Of a stretch of 64,000 bases of DNA, positions 44,130 through 61,744 are shown in pieces. The notes under the pieces are model-generated. The model had not been told where the DNA came from. It did not search any database and saw nothing but the letters and a program-made list of their open reading frames with translations. The stretch is from Nemertoderma westbladi (Eukaryota; Xenacoelomorpha; Nemertodermatida; Nemertodermatidae), in the NCBI GenBank assembly GCA_032718475.1, contig JAUCBJ010008954.1, positions 1 to 64,000 on the forward strand. Reading direction: 5' to 3'. Both the position numbers and the translations under genes were made by a program. How positions within the stretch are numbered: position 1 is the stretch's first letter; each line of letters begins with the position of its first letter.

Positions 44130-47100
44130 ATGGAAGAATCATGTTCCTTCACTGGGGTAATAATAACATCATATTCAACTAATAATTCATTAAACTGTAT
44201 CAACTGCCAACCACTCGAGGAAGGATCTGTCTCTACAACTCGACGTAGACTGATTTTCTCTGAGTTATTAGCCGTTGTTGACTGGAAGAATGTGCCTGAT
44301 GGTGAAGGAAGTGATGGCAGTGCTACTGGAAACATACATGTCATAGATTGCATGTCACAAGTTACATTTGATATAATAAAATATTCAGTTCTCATTCAAA
44401 ATAGTCACAGTGAATACACCTACGCTCCATATCGTAAAACACACAATGATCGTGAATACAGTTATTCAATATATTTCAAAAATTATATGGAATTTATGAG
44501 ATTTCAAAATATTTACTATAAAGAATGGCTCCCTATGTATTTTTCTGGTGTTGTAATAACAAAATCTGCAAATCAAAAAGATAATATAAAAGTTAGGCTT
44601 TACAGGGAGGGAAAACTATTAGATTTTAATGTACGTGGCGTGGACAGTACAATGACTGACGATGTAATTAATGTTAATGAACGAATCTTCACCATGAGTA
44701 AAGATAATATCATTACCTATACAGGTTGGCAAACATGGACTACCAGTAATACCGGTATACATATGGAGAATGAGTTGTCATTTTGGTTCACAAAATTAGA
44801 AGAGATTACAGATGTAAATCTTGATGACGGAATAGTTGAAGTTACAAAAGGGAATGACCATAATAAATTCCACTTTGATAAAGCTACACCCACAAAACGT
44901 TACCGAGAACCATTTATTGAACCGGGTTCAGTAGGGGAGTTTATTCAAATAGTTGAATATCACCTCAAACAATTGCCTATACGTTCGCCTATACCGATGT
45001 TTCTGAAAGATAATAAGAGATCACAACTTCCATCGATACCCTTAGAACAAGATAAGGTTAGCATTACATTGATTCATGGTTCAGAAATCAAAGTGACGGC
45101 ATTGTTTAAGGGGACAAGATTAAAGCCCATATACTTTCTGATCAGAGAGTTTAAATTTTCTAAATACCAGAATGACGCACAATATGGAACTTGGTTCTGT
45201 CATATAGGCACACCAACGATGAGAAGTAAAAAATATCCAATAGATATTTTCTCAAAATCATCCTTTAAAAAATATAAAGATTACCTGAAAATATATTTTG
45301 ATGATAGCAAAAACAATATGTACAGCTGCAAGATCAGGTTCACTTCTCGTGATGACTTTGATGCTATCATTAAATACTTGGATACATTTCTTAGTTGCAG
45401 AAATGTTGCAGAGAAAAGCACTACCGGTACTACTTCCAGTCAGAGCAGCACCATTATGGAGGAACCCCGTTCATTTACAGGTGTAATGATAACAGCATAT
45501 TCTAATAATAATACACTAAGTTGTATCAACTGCCAACCATTTGAAAAGGGATCTGTCTCTACAACTCGACGTAGACTGATTTTCTCTGAGTTATTAGCCG
45601 TTGTTGACTGGAAAAATGTGCCTGATGGTGAAGGAAGTGATGGCAGTGCTACTCATGGAAACATACATGTCATAGATTGCATGTCACAAGTTACATTTGA
45701 TATAAAAAAATATTCAGTTCTCATTCAAAATAGTAACATTGAATACATTTATCCTCCATACAGTAAAACACTAAATGATAGTGAATACAGTTATTCAATA
45801 TATTTCAAAAATTATATGGAATTTATGAGATTTCAAAATATTTACTATAAAGAATGGCTCCCAATGTATTTTTCTGGTGTTGTAGTAACAAAATCCGCAA
45901 ATCAAAAAGATGATATAAAAGTTAGGCTTTACAGAGAGGGTAAACTATTAGATTTTAATGTACGTGGCGTGGACAGTACAATGACTGACGATGTAATTAA
46001 TGTTAATGAACGAATCTTCACCATGAGTAAAGATAATATCGTTACCTATACAGGTTGGCAAACATGGACTACCAGTAATACCGGTATACATGTGGAGAAT
46101 GAGTTGTCATTTTGGTTCACAAAATTAGAAGAAATTACAGATGTAAATCTTGATGACGGAATAGTTGAAGTTACAAAAGGAAATGATCAGTATAAACTCT
46201 ATTTTGATAAACTGACACCTACTACATTATCTAAAGAAGGTCAATTAGTTGTTGAACACGGTTCAGTGGGAGAATTTATTCAAATAGTTCAATATCACCT
46301 CAAACAACTACCTATACATTCGCCTATACCGATGTTTCTGAAAGATAAGAGACCACAACTTCCATCAATACCATTAGAACAAGATAAGGTTAGCATTAGA
46401 TTGATTTATGGTTCAGAAATAAAAGTGGCGGCATTGTTTAAGGGGATAAGATTAAAGCCCATATACTTTCTGATCAGAGAGTTTAAGTTTACAAAATACC
46501 AGAATGACGAAGAATGTGGAAGTTGCATCTGTCATTTACGCTCACCCACGATGAGAAGTAAAGGAGATCCAATAGATATTTTCTCAAAATCATTCTTTAA
46601 AAAATATAAAGATTACCTGAAAATATATTTTGATGATAACAAAAACAATATGTACAGCAACAGCTGCAAGATCAGGTTCACTTCTCGTGATGACTTCGAT
46701 GCTATCATTAAATACTTGGATACATTTCTTAGTTGCAGAGATATTGCAGAGAAAAGCACTACAGGTACTACTTCCAGTCAGAGCAGCACCATTATGGAGG
46801 AACCCCGTTCATTTACAGGTGTAATGATAACAGCATATTCTAATAATAATACACTAAGTTGTATCAACTGCCAACCATTTGAAAAGGGATCTGTCTCTAC
46901 AACTCGACATAGATATATTTTTAAATTATTTGTCATTGTTGACTGGAAGAACGTGGCTGATGGTGAAGGAAGTGACGGCAGTGCTACTGGAAATGGTCAC
47001 ATAATTGATAATATGTCGAAAGTTATATTTGATAACAAAAAATATTCAGTTCTCATACAAAATAGTCACACTGAATACACCTACCCTCCATATCGTAAAA

Positions 47101-48092
47101 CACAAAATAATCGTGAAACACAAAATGATCGTAAATACAGATATTCAATATATTTCAAATATTATATTGATTTTAAAAGATTTCAAAATATTTACTATAA
47201 AGAATGGCTCCCTATGTATTTTTCTGGTGTTGTAATAACAAAATCCGCAAATCAAAAAGATGATATAAAAGTTAGGCTTTACAAGGAGGGAAAACTACTA
47301 GATTTTAAAGCGCGTGATAAAGACACAATGACTAACGAAGTAATTACTGTTAATGAACGAATCTTCACCATGAGTAAAGATAATATCGTTACCTATACTG
47401 GTTGGCAAAGATGGACTACCAGAAATATACATGTGGAGAATGAGTTGTCATTTTGGTTCACAAAATTAGAAGAAATTACAGATGTAAATCTTGATGACGG
47501 AATAGTTGAAGTTACAAAAGGGAATGAACATAATAAATTCCACTTTGATAAAGCTACACCCACAAAACGTTACCGAGAACCATTTATTGAACCGGGTTCA
47601 GTAGGGGAGTTTATTCAAATAGTTGAATATCACCTCAACCAACTACCTTCACATTCGCCTATACTGATGTTTCTGAAAGATAACAGTCCTCAACTTCCAA
47701 TGATACCAGTAGAACAAGATAGGGTTAGAGTTAGATTGCTTCGTGGTGATCTATTATCAAAAACACTTACCCTTGATGTGAGGGTGTTGTTTAAGGGAAA
47801 AGAGTTGGGTCCAATTTACATACCAATCAATAAGTTTGAGTTGTCAAAATTGCCAATTGACAAACAACACGGAAATGTTGACAAACCCATGACAAGAAGT
47901 GAGGACGATCCTTTCGATATTACTTCACAGTTTTATGTTCACAAATATTTGGGGAATCTGGAAATTCATGTTGATGAATGCAATAAAAAAGATATGTACA
48001 GCTGCAATATCAAGTTTAGTACACAGGATGGCTTAGATAAATTCAACCGTTACATAGAAACATTTTTGTGTGGTATTGAAACTGCTGAATAG
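44130..48092 (+). CDS. 1320-aa intronless protein of three tandem ~440-aa units, family unknown
   Basis: ATG 44130 to TAG 48090-48092 without interruption. Units start at the Met codons 44130, 45456 and 46794 (442, 446 and ~432 codons). Units 1 and 2 are very similar; unit 3 has diverged most in its last ~110 residues. No signal peptide or TM segment; rich in Lys, Asp, Asn, Tyr. Within each unit three sub-blocks end in a similar strand-plus-helix pattern: YSYSIYFKNYMEFMRFQNIY, SVGEFIQIVEYHLKQL, and CKIRFTSRDDFDAIIKYLDTFL. Such endings recall PH-like folds, which is inference only. The linker between units is Ser/Thr-rich (STTGTTSSQSSTI). AATAAA follows at 48140. Codon conservation among units and the open frame over 4 kb support a real gene. 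Candidate lineage-specific gene, function unknown. Confidence 0.85.
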   Translation: MEESCSFTGVIITSYSTNNSLNCINCQPLEEGSVSTTRRRLIFSELLAVVDWKNVPDGEGSDGSATGNIHVIDCMSQVTFDIIKYSVLIQNSHSEYTYAPYRKTHNDREYSYSIYFKNYMEFMRFQNIYYKEWLPMYFSGVVITKSANQKDNIKVRLYREGKLLDFNVRGVDSTMTDDVINVNERIFTMSKDNIITYTGWQTWTTSNTGIHMENELSFWFTKLEEITDVNLDDGIVEVTKGNDHNKFHFDKATPTKRYREPFIEPGSVGEFIQIVEYHLKQLPIRSPIPMFLKDNKRSQLPSIPLEQDKVSITLIHGSEIKVTALFKGTRLKPIYFLIREFKFSKYQNDAQYGTWFCHIGTPTMRSKKYPIDIFSKSSFKKYKDYLKIYFDDSKNNMYSCKIRFTSRDDFDAIIKYLDTFLSCRNVAEKSTTGTTSSQSSTIMEEPRSFTGVMITAYSNNNTLSCINCQPFEKGSVSTTRRRLIFSELLAVVDWKNVPDGEGSDGSATHGNIHVIDCMSQVTFDIKKYSVLIQNSNIEYIYPPYSKTLNDSEYSYSIYFKNYMEFMRFQNIYYKEWLPMYFSGVVVTKSANQKDDIKVRLYREGKLLDFNVRGVDSTMTDDVINVNERIFTMSKDNIVTYTGWQTWTTSNTGIHVENELSFWFTKLEEITDVNLDDGIVEVTKGNDQYKLYFDKLTPTTLSKEGQLVVEHGSVGEFIQIVQYHLKQLPIHSPIPMFLKDKRPQLPSIPLEQDKVSIRLIYGSEIKVAALFKGIRLKPIYFLIREFKFTKYQNDEECGSCICHLRSPTMRSKGDPIDIFSKSFFKKYKDYLKIYFDDNKNNMYSNSCKIRFTSRDDFDAIIKYLDTFLSCRDIAEKSTTGTTSSQSSTIMEEPRSFTGVMITAYSNNNTLSCINCQPFEKGSVSTTRHRYIFKLFVIVDWKNVADGEGSDGSATGNGHIIDNMSKVIFDNKKYSVLIQNSHTEYTYPPYRKTQNNRETQNDRKYRYSIYFKYYIDFKRFQNIYYKEWLPMYFSGVVITKSANQKDDIKVRLYKEGKLLDFKARDKDTMTNEVITVNERIFTMSKDNIVTYTGWQRWTTRNIHVENELSFWFTKLEEITDVNLDDGIVEVTKGNEHNKFHFDKATPTKRYREPFIEPGSVGEFIQIVEYHLNQLPSHSPILMFLKDNSPQLPMIPVEQDRVRVRLLRGDLLSKTLTLDVRVLFKGKELGPIYIPINKFELSKLPIDKQHGNVDKPMTRSEDDPFDITSQFYVHKYLGNLEIHVDECNKKDMYSCNIKFSTQDGLDKFNRYIETFLCGIETAE

Positions 48093-48139
48093 TACTAATC
48101 CAGTTACTAGGCCTATATTAAATATAAAACGTTCTAAAC

Positions 48140-48145
48140 AATAAA
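48140..48145 (+). terminator. Polyadenylation signal AATAAA
   Basis: 48 bp after the stop of the triplicated ORF. Confidence 0.55.
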
Positions 48146-48549
48146 TCATAATATAATTATTGTTCAACAGTTAGTTATCTGTAATTATTTTATTATAAAA
48201 TTTCCATATATACCTGTATTTGTTAATTTTGACACAATTACTGAGACCAAATCTACAGTATGAGCTACCGATTTGTAGCATAAGAAGCTTGGCATCAGTG
48301 ATCCTGTTATAGATGGTATATATATATATAAATTTGTTATTAAATACAAATTGGCAATACACCGCGCCCTGTAATATACCTAGTGTCATAATTCAGTGAT
48401 ATGTCCTCCCACTTATTTTACAAATCTTACTTGAGATTGCCTGAAATTTGAAACAGAGTTTCACCTCTCTCATTACTGGGTCAGTCCGAATTTATATTTC
48501 TAATTTTGGCCTCACATAGAGAAACTACGACTAGAGAGCCCTGAAGGTA
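48146..48549. other. Intergenic, no gene seen
   Basis: AT-rich with a short (TA)n run near 48318-48330. Confidence 0.4.
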
Positions 48550-49600
48550 AAATGGTGGAAATCATAAGAGCATGTGGAATACAAGAAGTAATTGTCGCTG
48601 CCATTGGATTGTTAATTTGTGACACAAAAGCTCAGGTACTCTTACCAGATGGGGAAACGGAGTTCTTCTCACTCAATCCTGGCTGGTGTACTGCAAGGTG
48701 AGACATTGGCGCCATTACTATTCATACTTGTACTGGATTATGCTGAGGATGGCGACAAAGGGAGAAGATCTGGGATTCACTTGAACGCAGAAGTAGCAGA
48801 TATCCGGGAACTACTACAGTTACAGACACCAACTTTGCGGATGACATCGCCCTGTTCTCTAATAGGATAGCAGATGCGCAGCTCCTGCTGAATAAAGTAT
48901 GCTGCAGCTAAGGAGGTTGGATTGCATATAAATGCTACCAAGACCGAATTCATGACTTTTAATGTTGATGGAAACTTGACAACAATTAATAATAATCAAC
49001 TAAGGAAGGTTGACGACTTCCAGTACCTTGGATCATGGATAGAGAGTAGCAAAAATGACATAGAAGTTAGGAAAGCAAAGGCTTGCGTAGCTCTATCAAA
49101 AATGGATACCATCTGGAAATCAGATCTCTCCAGGCACCTGAAGACTAAGTTCTTTCGAGCCACAGTGGAAAGTGTATTTTTATATGGGGGTGAGACCTGG
49201 ACACTGACTAAATCACTTGGACAACGAATTGATGGTTGCTACACAAGACTACTAAGGGCAGCCCTAAACATCAGCTGGAGACATGACAACGTGACAACGC
49301 CGAGCCTTATGGTACAATACCACCTGTATCAACCACCTTCCGTGAACGCAGATTAAGATTCAGTGGGCACTGCTGGCGAAGTAAAGACGAGGTTATACCA
49401 GATCTACTTTTCTGGCAACCAACTCATGGAAAGCGTAGTCGTGGACGACCGGCAATAACATATATAGATCAACTCGAAAGGGATACTGAACTTAGGAGAA
49501 ACGAAATTGCGACAACTATGGAGAATCAGGAAGCCTGGAAGGATCTCATTTCCACTGTTCGAGTTCGCTCGACTTAGTAGTAGTAGTAGTAGTAGTAAGC
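48550..49600 (+). mobile_element. LINE fragment, third copy, different subfamily
   Basis: Frameshifted RT remnant: GVLQGETLAPLLFILVLDYA at about 48685, then 48922-49356 with KTEFMTFNVDG, DDFQYLGSWIESSKND, TVESVFLYGGETWTLTKSL and, in another frame, RLRFSGHCWRSKDEV and HGKRSRGRPAITYIDQL. It ends in a (TAG)n microsatellite at 49575-49597. Same general clade as the other two LINE fragments but clearly diverged from them. Confidence 0.88.
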
Positions 49601-50462
49601 CCCCTTTAAACGGTTCCGTTTAAAATGAGCTAGCTAACTCAGTTGTTGGAATTCCTATTCAGAATAATAAATGTAATTAAATTAAATTTATTATACAGGC
49701 TAAAAATATTGAAATTGATATACAATCAAAATTCCAATTAGTACCAAACGATGGCAAATTTTATCAGCTATCTGGTGGTAAATAACTCATTTTTTTCAAA
49801 AACTCGAGTTAGCGCCTTTTTATTGCCATGCGATGTATATTTATCTCATAAGTTACTGTTAGTAGCTGGTCTAGTATAGATTACCATGATAAGAACCAGC
49901 ATAGCCCTTTAATTTATAATATGATTTTATTTTTGGAGCTAAAAAATATTTGATTAAAGATTGTTCATCATCGAATCATCGTACAAAATATTTTAAACAA
50001 TATTCACGCGTTTAGGAGTGATAATTCTTGTCCCAAAACAACTTCAAGAACAAACTTATATTGGTGGAGAAACAACCTGTTACCGAAGTAATTATTCTTT
50101 AAAGGAGTCCAGAAATCTGTATTATTCACTACAAATACATATCAACAAAATCTCTATGGTTGAGTAAACTGCGGACAATAAGACCATCCTTTAAAAGGGG
50201 TAGGTAGGAGTAAGGTAGAGAAGGTTGTAAAGGATAGGTTAAACCATTAAAAATTTAAGTCACAAAATATATTTAAATTAAAAAATATAACAAAAGTAAA
50301 ATAATTGTCAATATAGTCTGTTAACATAATATTGTACGTATTAATGATAGAAACTATTAAATAGCACCAAAAGTAATCTTAAAATATTATCAGCACAATT
50401 TCTTAAAACTTTGCAAAGAATGTAACTAAATGTGATTTATTCTATGATTGAGTTTCATTTAA
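49601..50462. other. Intergenic and Pecanex 3' UTR
   Basis: AT-rich; no gene. On the minus strand AATAAA at 50441-50436 lies about 22 bp after the Pecanex stop codon and is its likely polyadenylation signal. Confidence 0.6.
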
Positions 50463-57864
<7,402 letters not shown>

Positions 57865-58251
57865 GGGTCGATTACGCAAAAAATGGCCAAATTCCAGGTT
57901 AAAATATTTTAAAAAAAATTTTTCGCAAACCCTATCAAACCATACATATTTTGAAAGCCCTTTATGTGCTGATTTCAAATTTCATAGTGGTTCGTTTTTT
58001 CCACCAATAGTAAAGAAGTTATGGACGAAAAACGTATGTCCTGTCGGTAACGATTTGTCTCATATGTAACGCAAGTTTAAACCAATCAGGTAGTCGCTAG
58101 AGTTTAAACTGACCAATCAAATAAGAAATAATTTGGAGGGATTTTATTATGACATAATATCGAAATTATTATGATACAGTTATATGCAATATTACAACAT
58201 ACAATATTACAATATACAATACTGCAATATAAATTATTAAATGCACAACTC

Positions 58252-60390
58252 CTACTGAAACCCGATGAAAAGTTCGTAATCATCCGAATCATCGCCGCTC
58301 ATATCTATTCTACCATCTCCTCTCTCTTCAATCCCATCCACCTCGTCTCCACTCCCATCCACCTCGTCTCCACTCCCATCCACTTCGTCTCCACTCCCAT
58401 CCACCTCGTCTCCACTGCCATCCACCTTGTCTCCACTCCCATCCACTTCGTCTCCACTCCCATCCACCTCGTCTCCACTCCCATCCACCTCGTCTCCACT
58501 CCCATCCACCTCGTCTCCACTCCCATCCACCTCGTCTGCACTCCCATCCACCTCGTCTCCACTCCCATCCACCTCCTTTCCACTCCCATCCACCTCGTCT
58601 CCACTCCCATCCACCTCGTCTCCACTCCAATCCACCTCATCTCCACTCCCATCCACCTCGTCTCCACTCCCATCCACCTCCTTTCCACTCCCATCCACCT
58701 CGTCTCCACTCTCATCCACGTCGTCTCCACTCCCATCCACCTCCTTTCCACTCCCATCCACCTCGTCTCCACTCTCATCCACCTCGTCTCCACTCCCAAC
58801 CTCGTCTCCACTCCCACCCACTTCGTCTCCACTCCCATCCACCTCGTCTCCACTCCAATCCACCTCGTCTCCACTCCCATCCACCTCGTCTCCACTCCCA
58901 TCCACCTCCTTTCTACTCCCATCCACCTCGTCTCCACTCCCATCCACCTCGTCTCCACTCCAATCCACCTCGTCTCCACTCCCATCCACCTCGTCTCCAC
59001 TCCCATCCACCTCCCTTCCACTCCCATCCACCTCGTCTCCACTCTCATCCACCTCGTCTCCACTCCCAACCTCGTCTCCACTCCCACCCACTTCGTCTCC
59101 ACTCCCATCCACCTCGTCTCCACTCCCATCCACCTCGTCACCACACCCATCGTTTTTTTTCACTTCCTTACTGAGCCCCTTCTTGCCAAACAGAACATTC
59201 CATATAATTCCATGCTGAAGGCATCTCAGTTCACAATCATTTAGATTGCAAGACTTCTTCTTCATAATAACAGCAGTAGAGTTGGGGATATATAGCACAT
59301 CGTGACATTTCCCAATGCCAACAACTGGACGTATATTTACCGATTTTAGTGTATTATTCACTTTCCCTATGTCGCCACTTGTATAGGTGATAACTTTTGA
59401 GATTATTCTCGATCGCAACATATCTACCATCCTGCCAAAGGTCGGAGTATCGTCACAAACATGCAGGCTAATGGCGGAATCCAGGGCTCGTTTTGCCGTT
59501 GCTCCTATTCCATCCACCGGGCTCTTCCCGTGTCCAGCCTCCAGATATATCCATTTGCAGTTCTTCTTAATTTCAGTACAATACTTCTGAAATAAGTACA
59601 GAATATACCTATTACGATATTGCGAGGAGGGTGAATCGCTAATTATTGTAACATTTTCAACACACTCGGAGTTGAGTTCAGCCTTCACTTCTTTCATCGC
59701 CTCTCTCATTACCATACGAATACTGGTGAAAACAGCCGCAGCCTTGTGATTTGTATCTTCACTCATAGCAATGTAGGAGGTGGCTTTCTCTTCGTCTCCT
59801 TTCCAAACTAACATTGGATGAAGTGAAACAGATCTTTTATCATAGTAAGCGCTATGTATTTCTCCAGGATTTGGTGCAGCATAATTTTCACTCCAATCGG
59901 CATGAATAATGATACTTCGTTTATCCCGTTTAGCCTTCACACCCTTGATTGCAGAAAACTGCGCCTTAACTCGCTCAATGTGTGCTTTAAGTCCATCCAA
60001 TTCCTTTACTATAATATCAGTAAACGACTTCAAGCGAATAGATCTAGTCACTTTACGCCAGAACCTCTTACCCTTATCGACATCATAATCGTTTATCCAT
60101 TGCTGGACTTCTATGTTCTTGATACTAGAACATTTAATACTCTTTGACCAATTACTATTCTCACGAAATGCGATTTCACAAGCAACACTTCCAGTGGGCA
60201 ATAACTTGGCCGCCACCAAACTTTCTAACATTAACTGGGGATTCACGCAGATAACGCATAAACATGTTCCCCAGTCCGATGCTCTAGGTTGAATCACGTC
60301 GCGTGGCCAGTATCTAGTAAACACCGAGTACGAAATTTCTTTTCCTTTTTCATAAAGAAACCGAGAATGTAAGATACGAAGATTTTCCAT
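58252..60390 (-). CDS. Transposase with an acidic GDEVDGS-repeat tail
   Basis: First ATG at 60390; the frame is open upstream to about 60535 (reading SKKSIDVRFGHITSEVPLRY) without an ATG, so an upstream exon or lost start is likely. Total about 712 aa. Conserved blocks: IIIHADWSENYAAPNPGEI, VENVTIISDSPSSQYRNRYI, KWIYLEAGHGKSPVDGIGAT. Asp in ADWSEN, Asp in SDSPSSQ and Asp/Glu in EAGHGKSPVDG are the candidate catalytic triad. The last ~280 residues (58320-59150) are about 39 copies of a 21-bp repeat encoding GDEVDGS, highly acidic, ending DDSDDYELFIGFQ. The N-terminal part has a Cys pair (CLCVICVN). No stop within, so it may be active. Family assignment by recalled motif pattern only. Confidence 0.8.
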   Translation of the reverse strand: MENLRILHSRFLYEKGKEISYSVFTRYWPRDVIQPRASDWGTCLCVICVNPQLMLESLVAAKLLPTGSVACEIAFRENSNWSKSIKCSSIKNIEVQQWINDYDVDKGKRFWRKVTRSIRLKSFTDIIVKELDGLKAHIERVKAQFSAIKGVKAKRDKRSIIIHADWSENYAAPNPGEIHSAYYDKRSVSLHPMLVWKGDEEKATSYIAMSEDTNHKAAAVFTSIRMVMREAMKEVKAELNSECVENVTIISDSPSSQYRNRYILYLFQKYCTEIKKNCKWIYLEAGHGKSPVDGIGATAKRALDSAISLHVCDDTPTFGRMVDMLRSRIISKVITYTSGDIGKVNNTLKSVNIRPVVGIGKCHDVLYIPNSTAVIMKKKSCNLNDCELRCLQHGIIWNVLFGKKGLSKEVKKNDGCGDEVDGSGDEVDGSGDEVGGSGDEVGSGDEVDESGDEVDGSGREVDGSGDEVDGSGDEVDWSGDEVDGSGDEVDGSRKEVDGSGDEVDGSGDEVDWSGDEVDGSGDEVGGSGDEVGSGDEVDESGDEVDGSGKEVDGSGDDVDESGDEVDGSGKEVDGSGDEVDGSGDEVDWSGDEVDGSGDEVDGSGKEVDGSGDEVDGSADEVDGSGDEVDGSGDEVDGSGDEVDGSGDEVDGSGDKVDGSGDEVDGSGDEVDGSGDEVDGSGDEVDGIEERGDGRIDMSGDDSDDYELFIGFQ
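58320..59150. repeat. 21-bp coding minisatellite in the transposase
   Basis: Plus-strand unit starts CTCGTCTCCACTCCCATCCA; frame-preserving variants give W, K, E or R substitutions in the GDEVDGS heptad. A block (58680-58870) is copied at 59000-59150. Confidence 0.95.
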
Positions 60391-60784
60391 TTGATATCGC
60401 AAGGGAACCTCTGACGTTATATGACCGAATCTAACATCAATTGACTTTTTCGACTTATCAGGACACTCTTTTGATACGTCGTCCTGTCTCGCAAAACCCT
60501 CAACCGCTTCACTTTTCTTTCCGTTGAATATTTAGGTAACAACCAGGATATTTATCATAAGTAGCCTATGTCCCAGTATTTTAGTGTCTCAATTAATGTA
60601 TTAAATGAACCCTAACTATTATTTAGCTATACTAATATAACTATAATAGCTTCAGAACAATGAGACCCTGCTTTCCTTTTTAAAATTCCCTCTACTTTAA
60701 CATCAGATTTCATTATTGCATTTTTTTAGCCAATAAGAGGAAAGGAAAATTGTGGTTCAAATAAATATCAACTCTCTAATTTAT

Positions 60785-60990
60785 GTTCTTTTGGCGTTAC
60801 ATTTTGCACATGTCTCATCTGTAACGCAAATAATTTGTTTATACATGCGTTACATTTTGGACATGTCTCATCTGTAACGCAAATAATTTGTTTATACATG
60901 CGTTACATTTTGGACATGTCTCATCTGTAACGAAAGTTTATGCTCATGCATGCGTTACAAGTGAGACAGCGATACAATGCGTTACATACC
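60785..60990. promoter_or_regulatory. Subterminal repeats with GCGTTAC / GTAACGC
   Basis: Three tandem copies of a ~53-bp unit GCGTTACATTTTGGACATG...CTCATCTGTAACGCA, each with inverted GCGTTAC and GTAACGC words. Related words occur near the left end (GTCTCATATGTAACGC, 58058-58073) and at about 61149 and 61344. Probable transposase-binding sites or promoter elements. Confidence 0.65.
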
Positions 60991-61744
60991 GTTACATGCA
61001 GGACAACTGTGGACATGCTTAGCAATCTCATTAGGTTAACGTGAAAGCTTGACCTTGTATATCATTAGATAGCGCTTTCAGAAGCGGTATAAATAAACTT
61101 TACATTAAGTAAATCCGATTTGTGGAAGAAAAGTTATTGCAAAAATAAGGGCGTTACAAGATGGACATTTCCAATGACGTTAAAAAACTACTTGGCAAAC
61201 TTTTGGGCATAATTTCTGCTGGACTTATCGATTAGCGTTCATTTGTATATGTATGGATAGCCAATAAAATTATCTTTCGGAAAATACCTTGAAACAAACA
61301 CATTTCACAATAAAAAAATATGTTTCAAAAATGAGCGTTACAACACCTAAAAAATTTATAAAAACGAACATGTAGCATTTTTCATTCCTCAAAAAACAAA
61401 ACTATAAAGAAGTGTACCCCAGTAACGACTAGTACTGGATTGTAGATCATGAAATAAGCTTTTAGCTGATATATAGTTTACTGGAAGTATCTCTTACTGA
61501 CATTTGGTTATGATCGTTTGTATCTCAAAAACTTAGCATCGGACATCGGTCCATTTCGTGCTTGTAATCCAAGGAAAATATATGTCAAATTGCTTAAAAC
61601 CAATGCCAAAAAATGGGCGAAAATTCGCTCTATAGAAATATATATAGGTTTATATGGTTTGGGTTATTTTCTGCTGAGTTATGGCTCATGGAATGGCGAA
61701 ATTACGTCTGACACAATTTTGGCCACTTTTTGCGTAATCTACCC
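60991..61744. other. Non-coding right end of the transposon
   Basis: About 750 bp with no credible protein; ends in the TIR. Confidence 0.6.

Larger units (their letters stand above)
57865..61744 (-). mobile_element. 3.88-kb TIR DNA transposon, 4-bp TSD (Sola-like by TSD)
   Basis: Ends GGGTCGATTACGCAAAAA and, inverted, GGGTAGATTACGCAAAAA; TIR about 30 bp. It is flanked by TTGG, encodes one transposase on the minus strand, and carries repeated GCGTTAC words near both ends. A 4-bp duplication fits superfamilies such as Sola; the transposase block is consistent with a DDE-type enzyme, but I cannot fix the superfamily by eye. Confidence 0.88.

Noticed and set aside
58171-59244. Plus-strand frames of STPIHLV and SPLPSTS repeats
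   Set aside because: Antisense shadows of the transposase GDEVDGS repeat.
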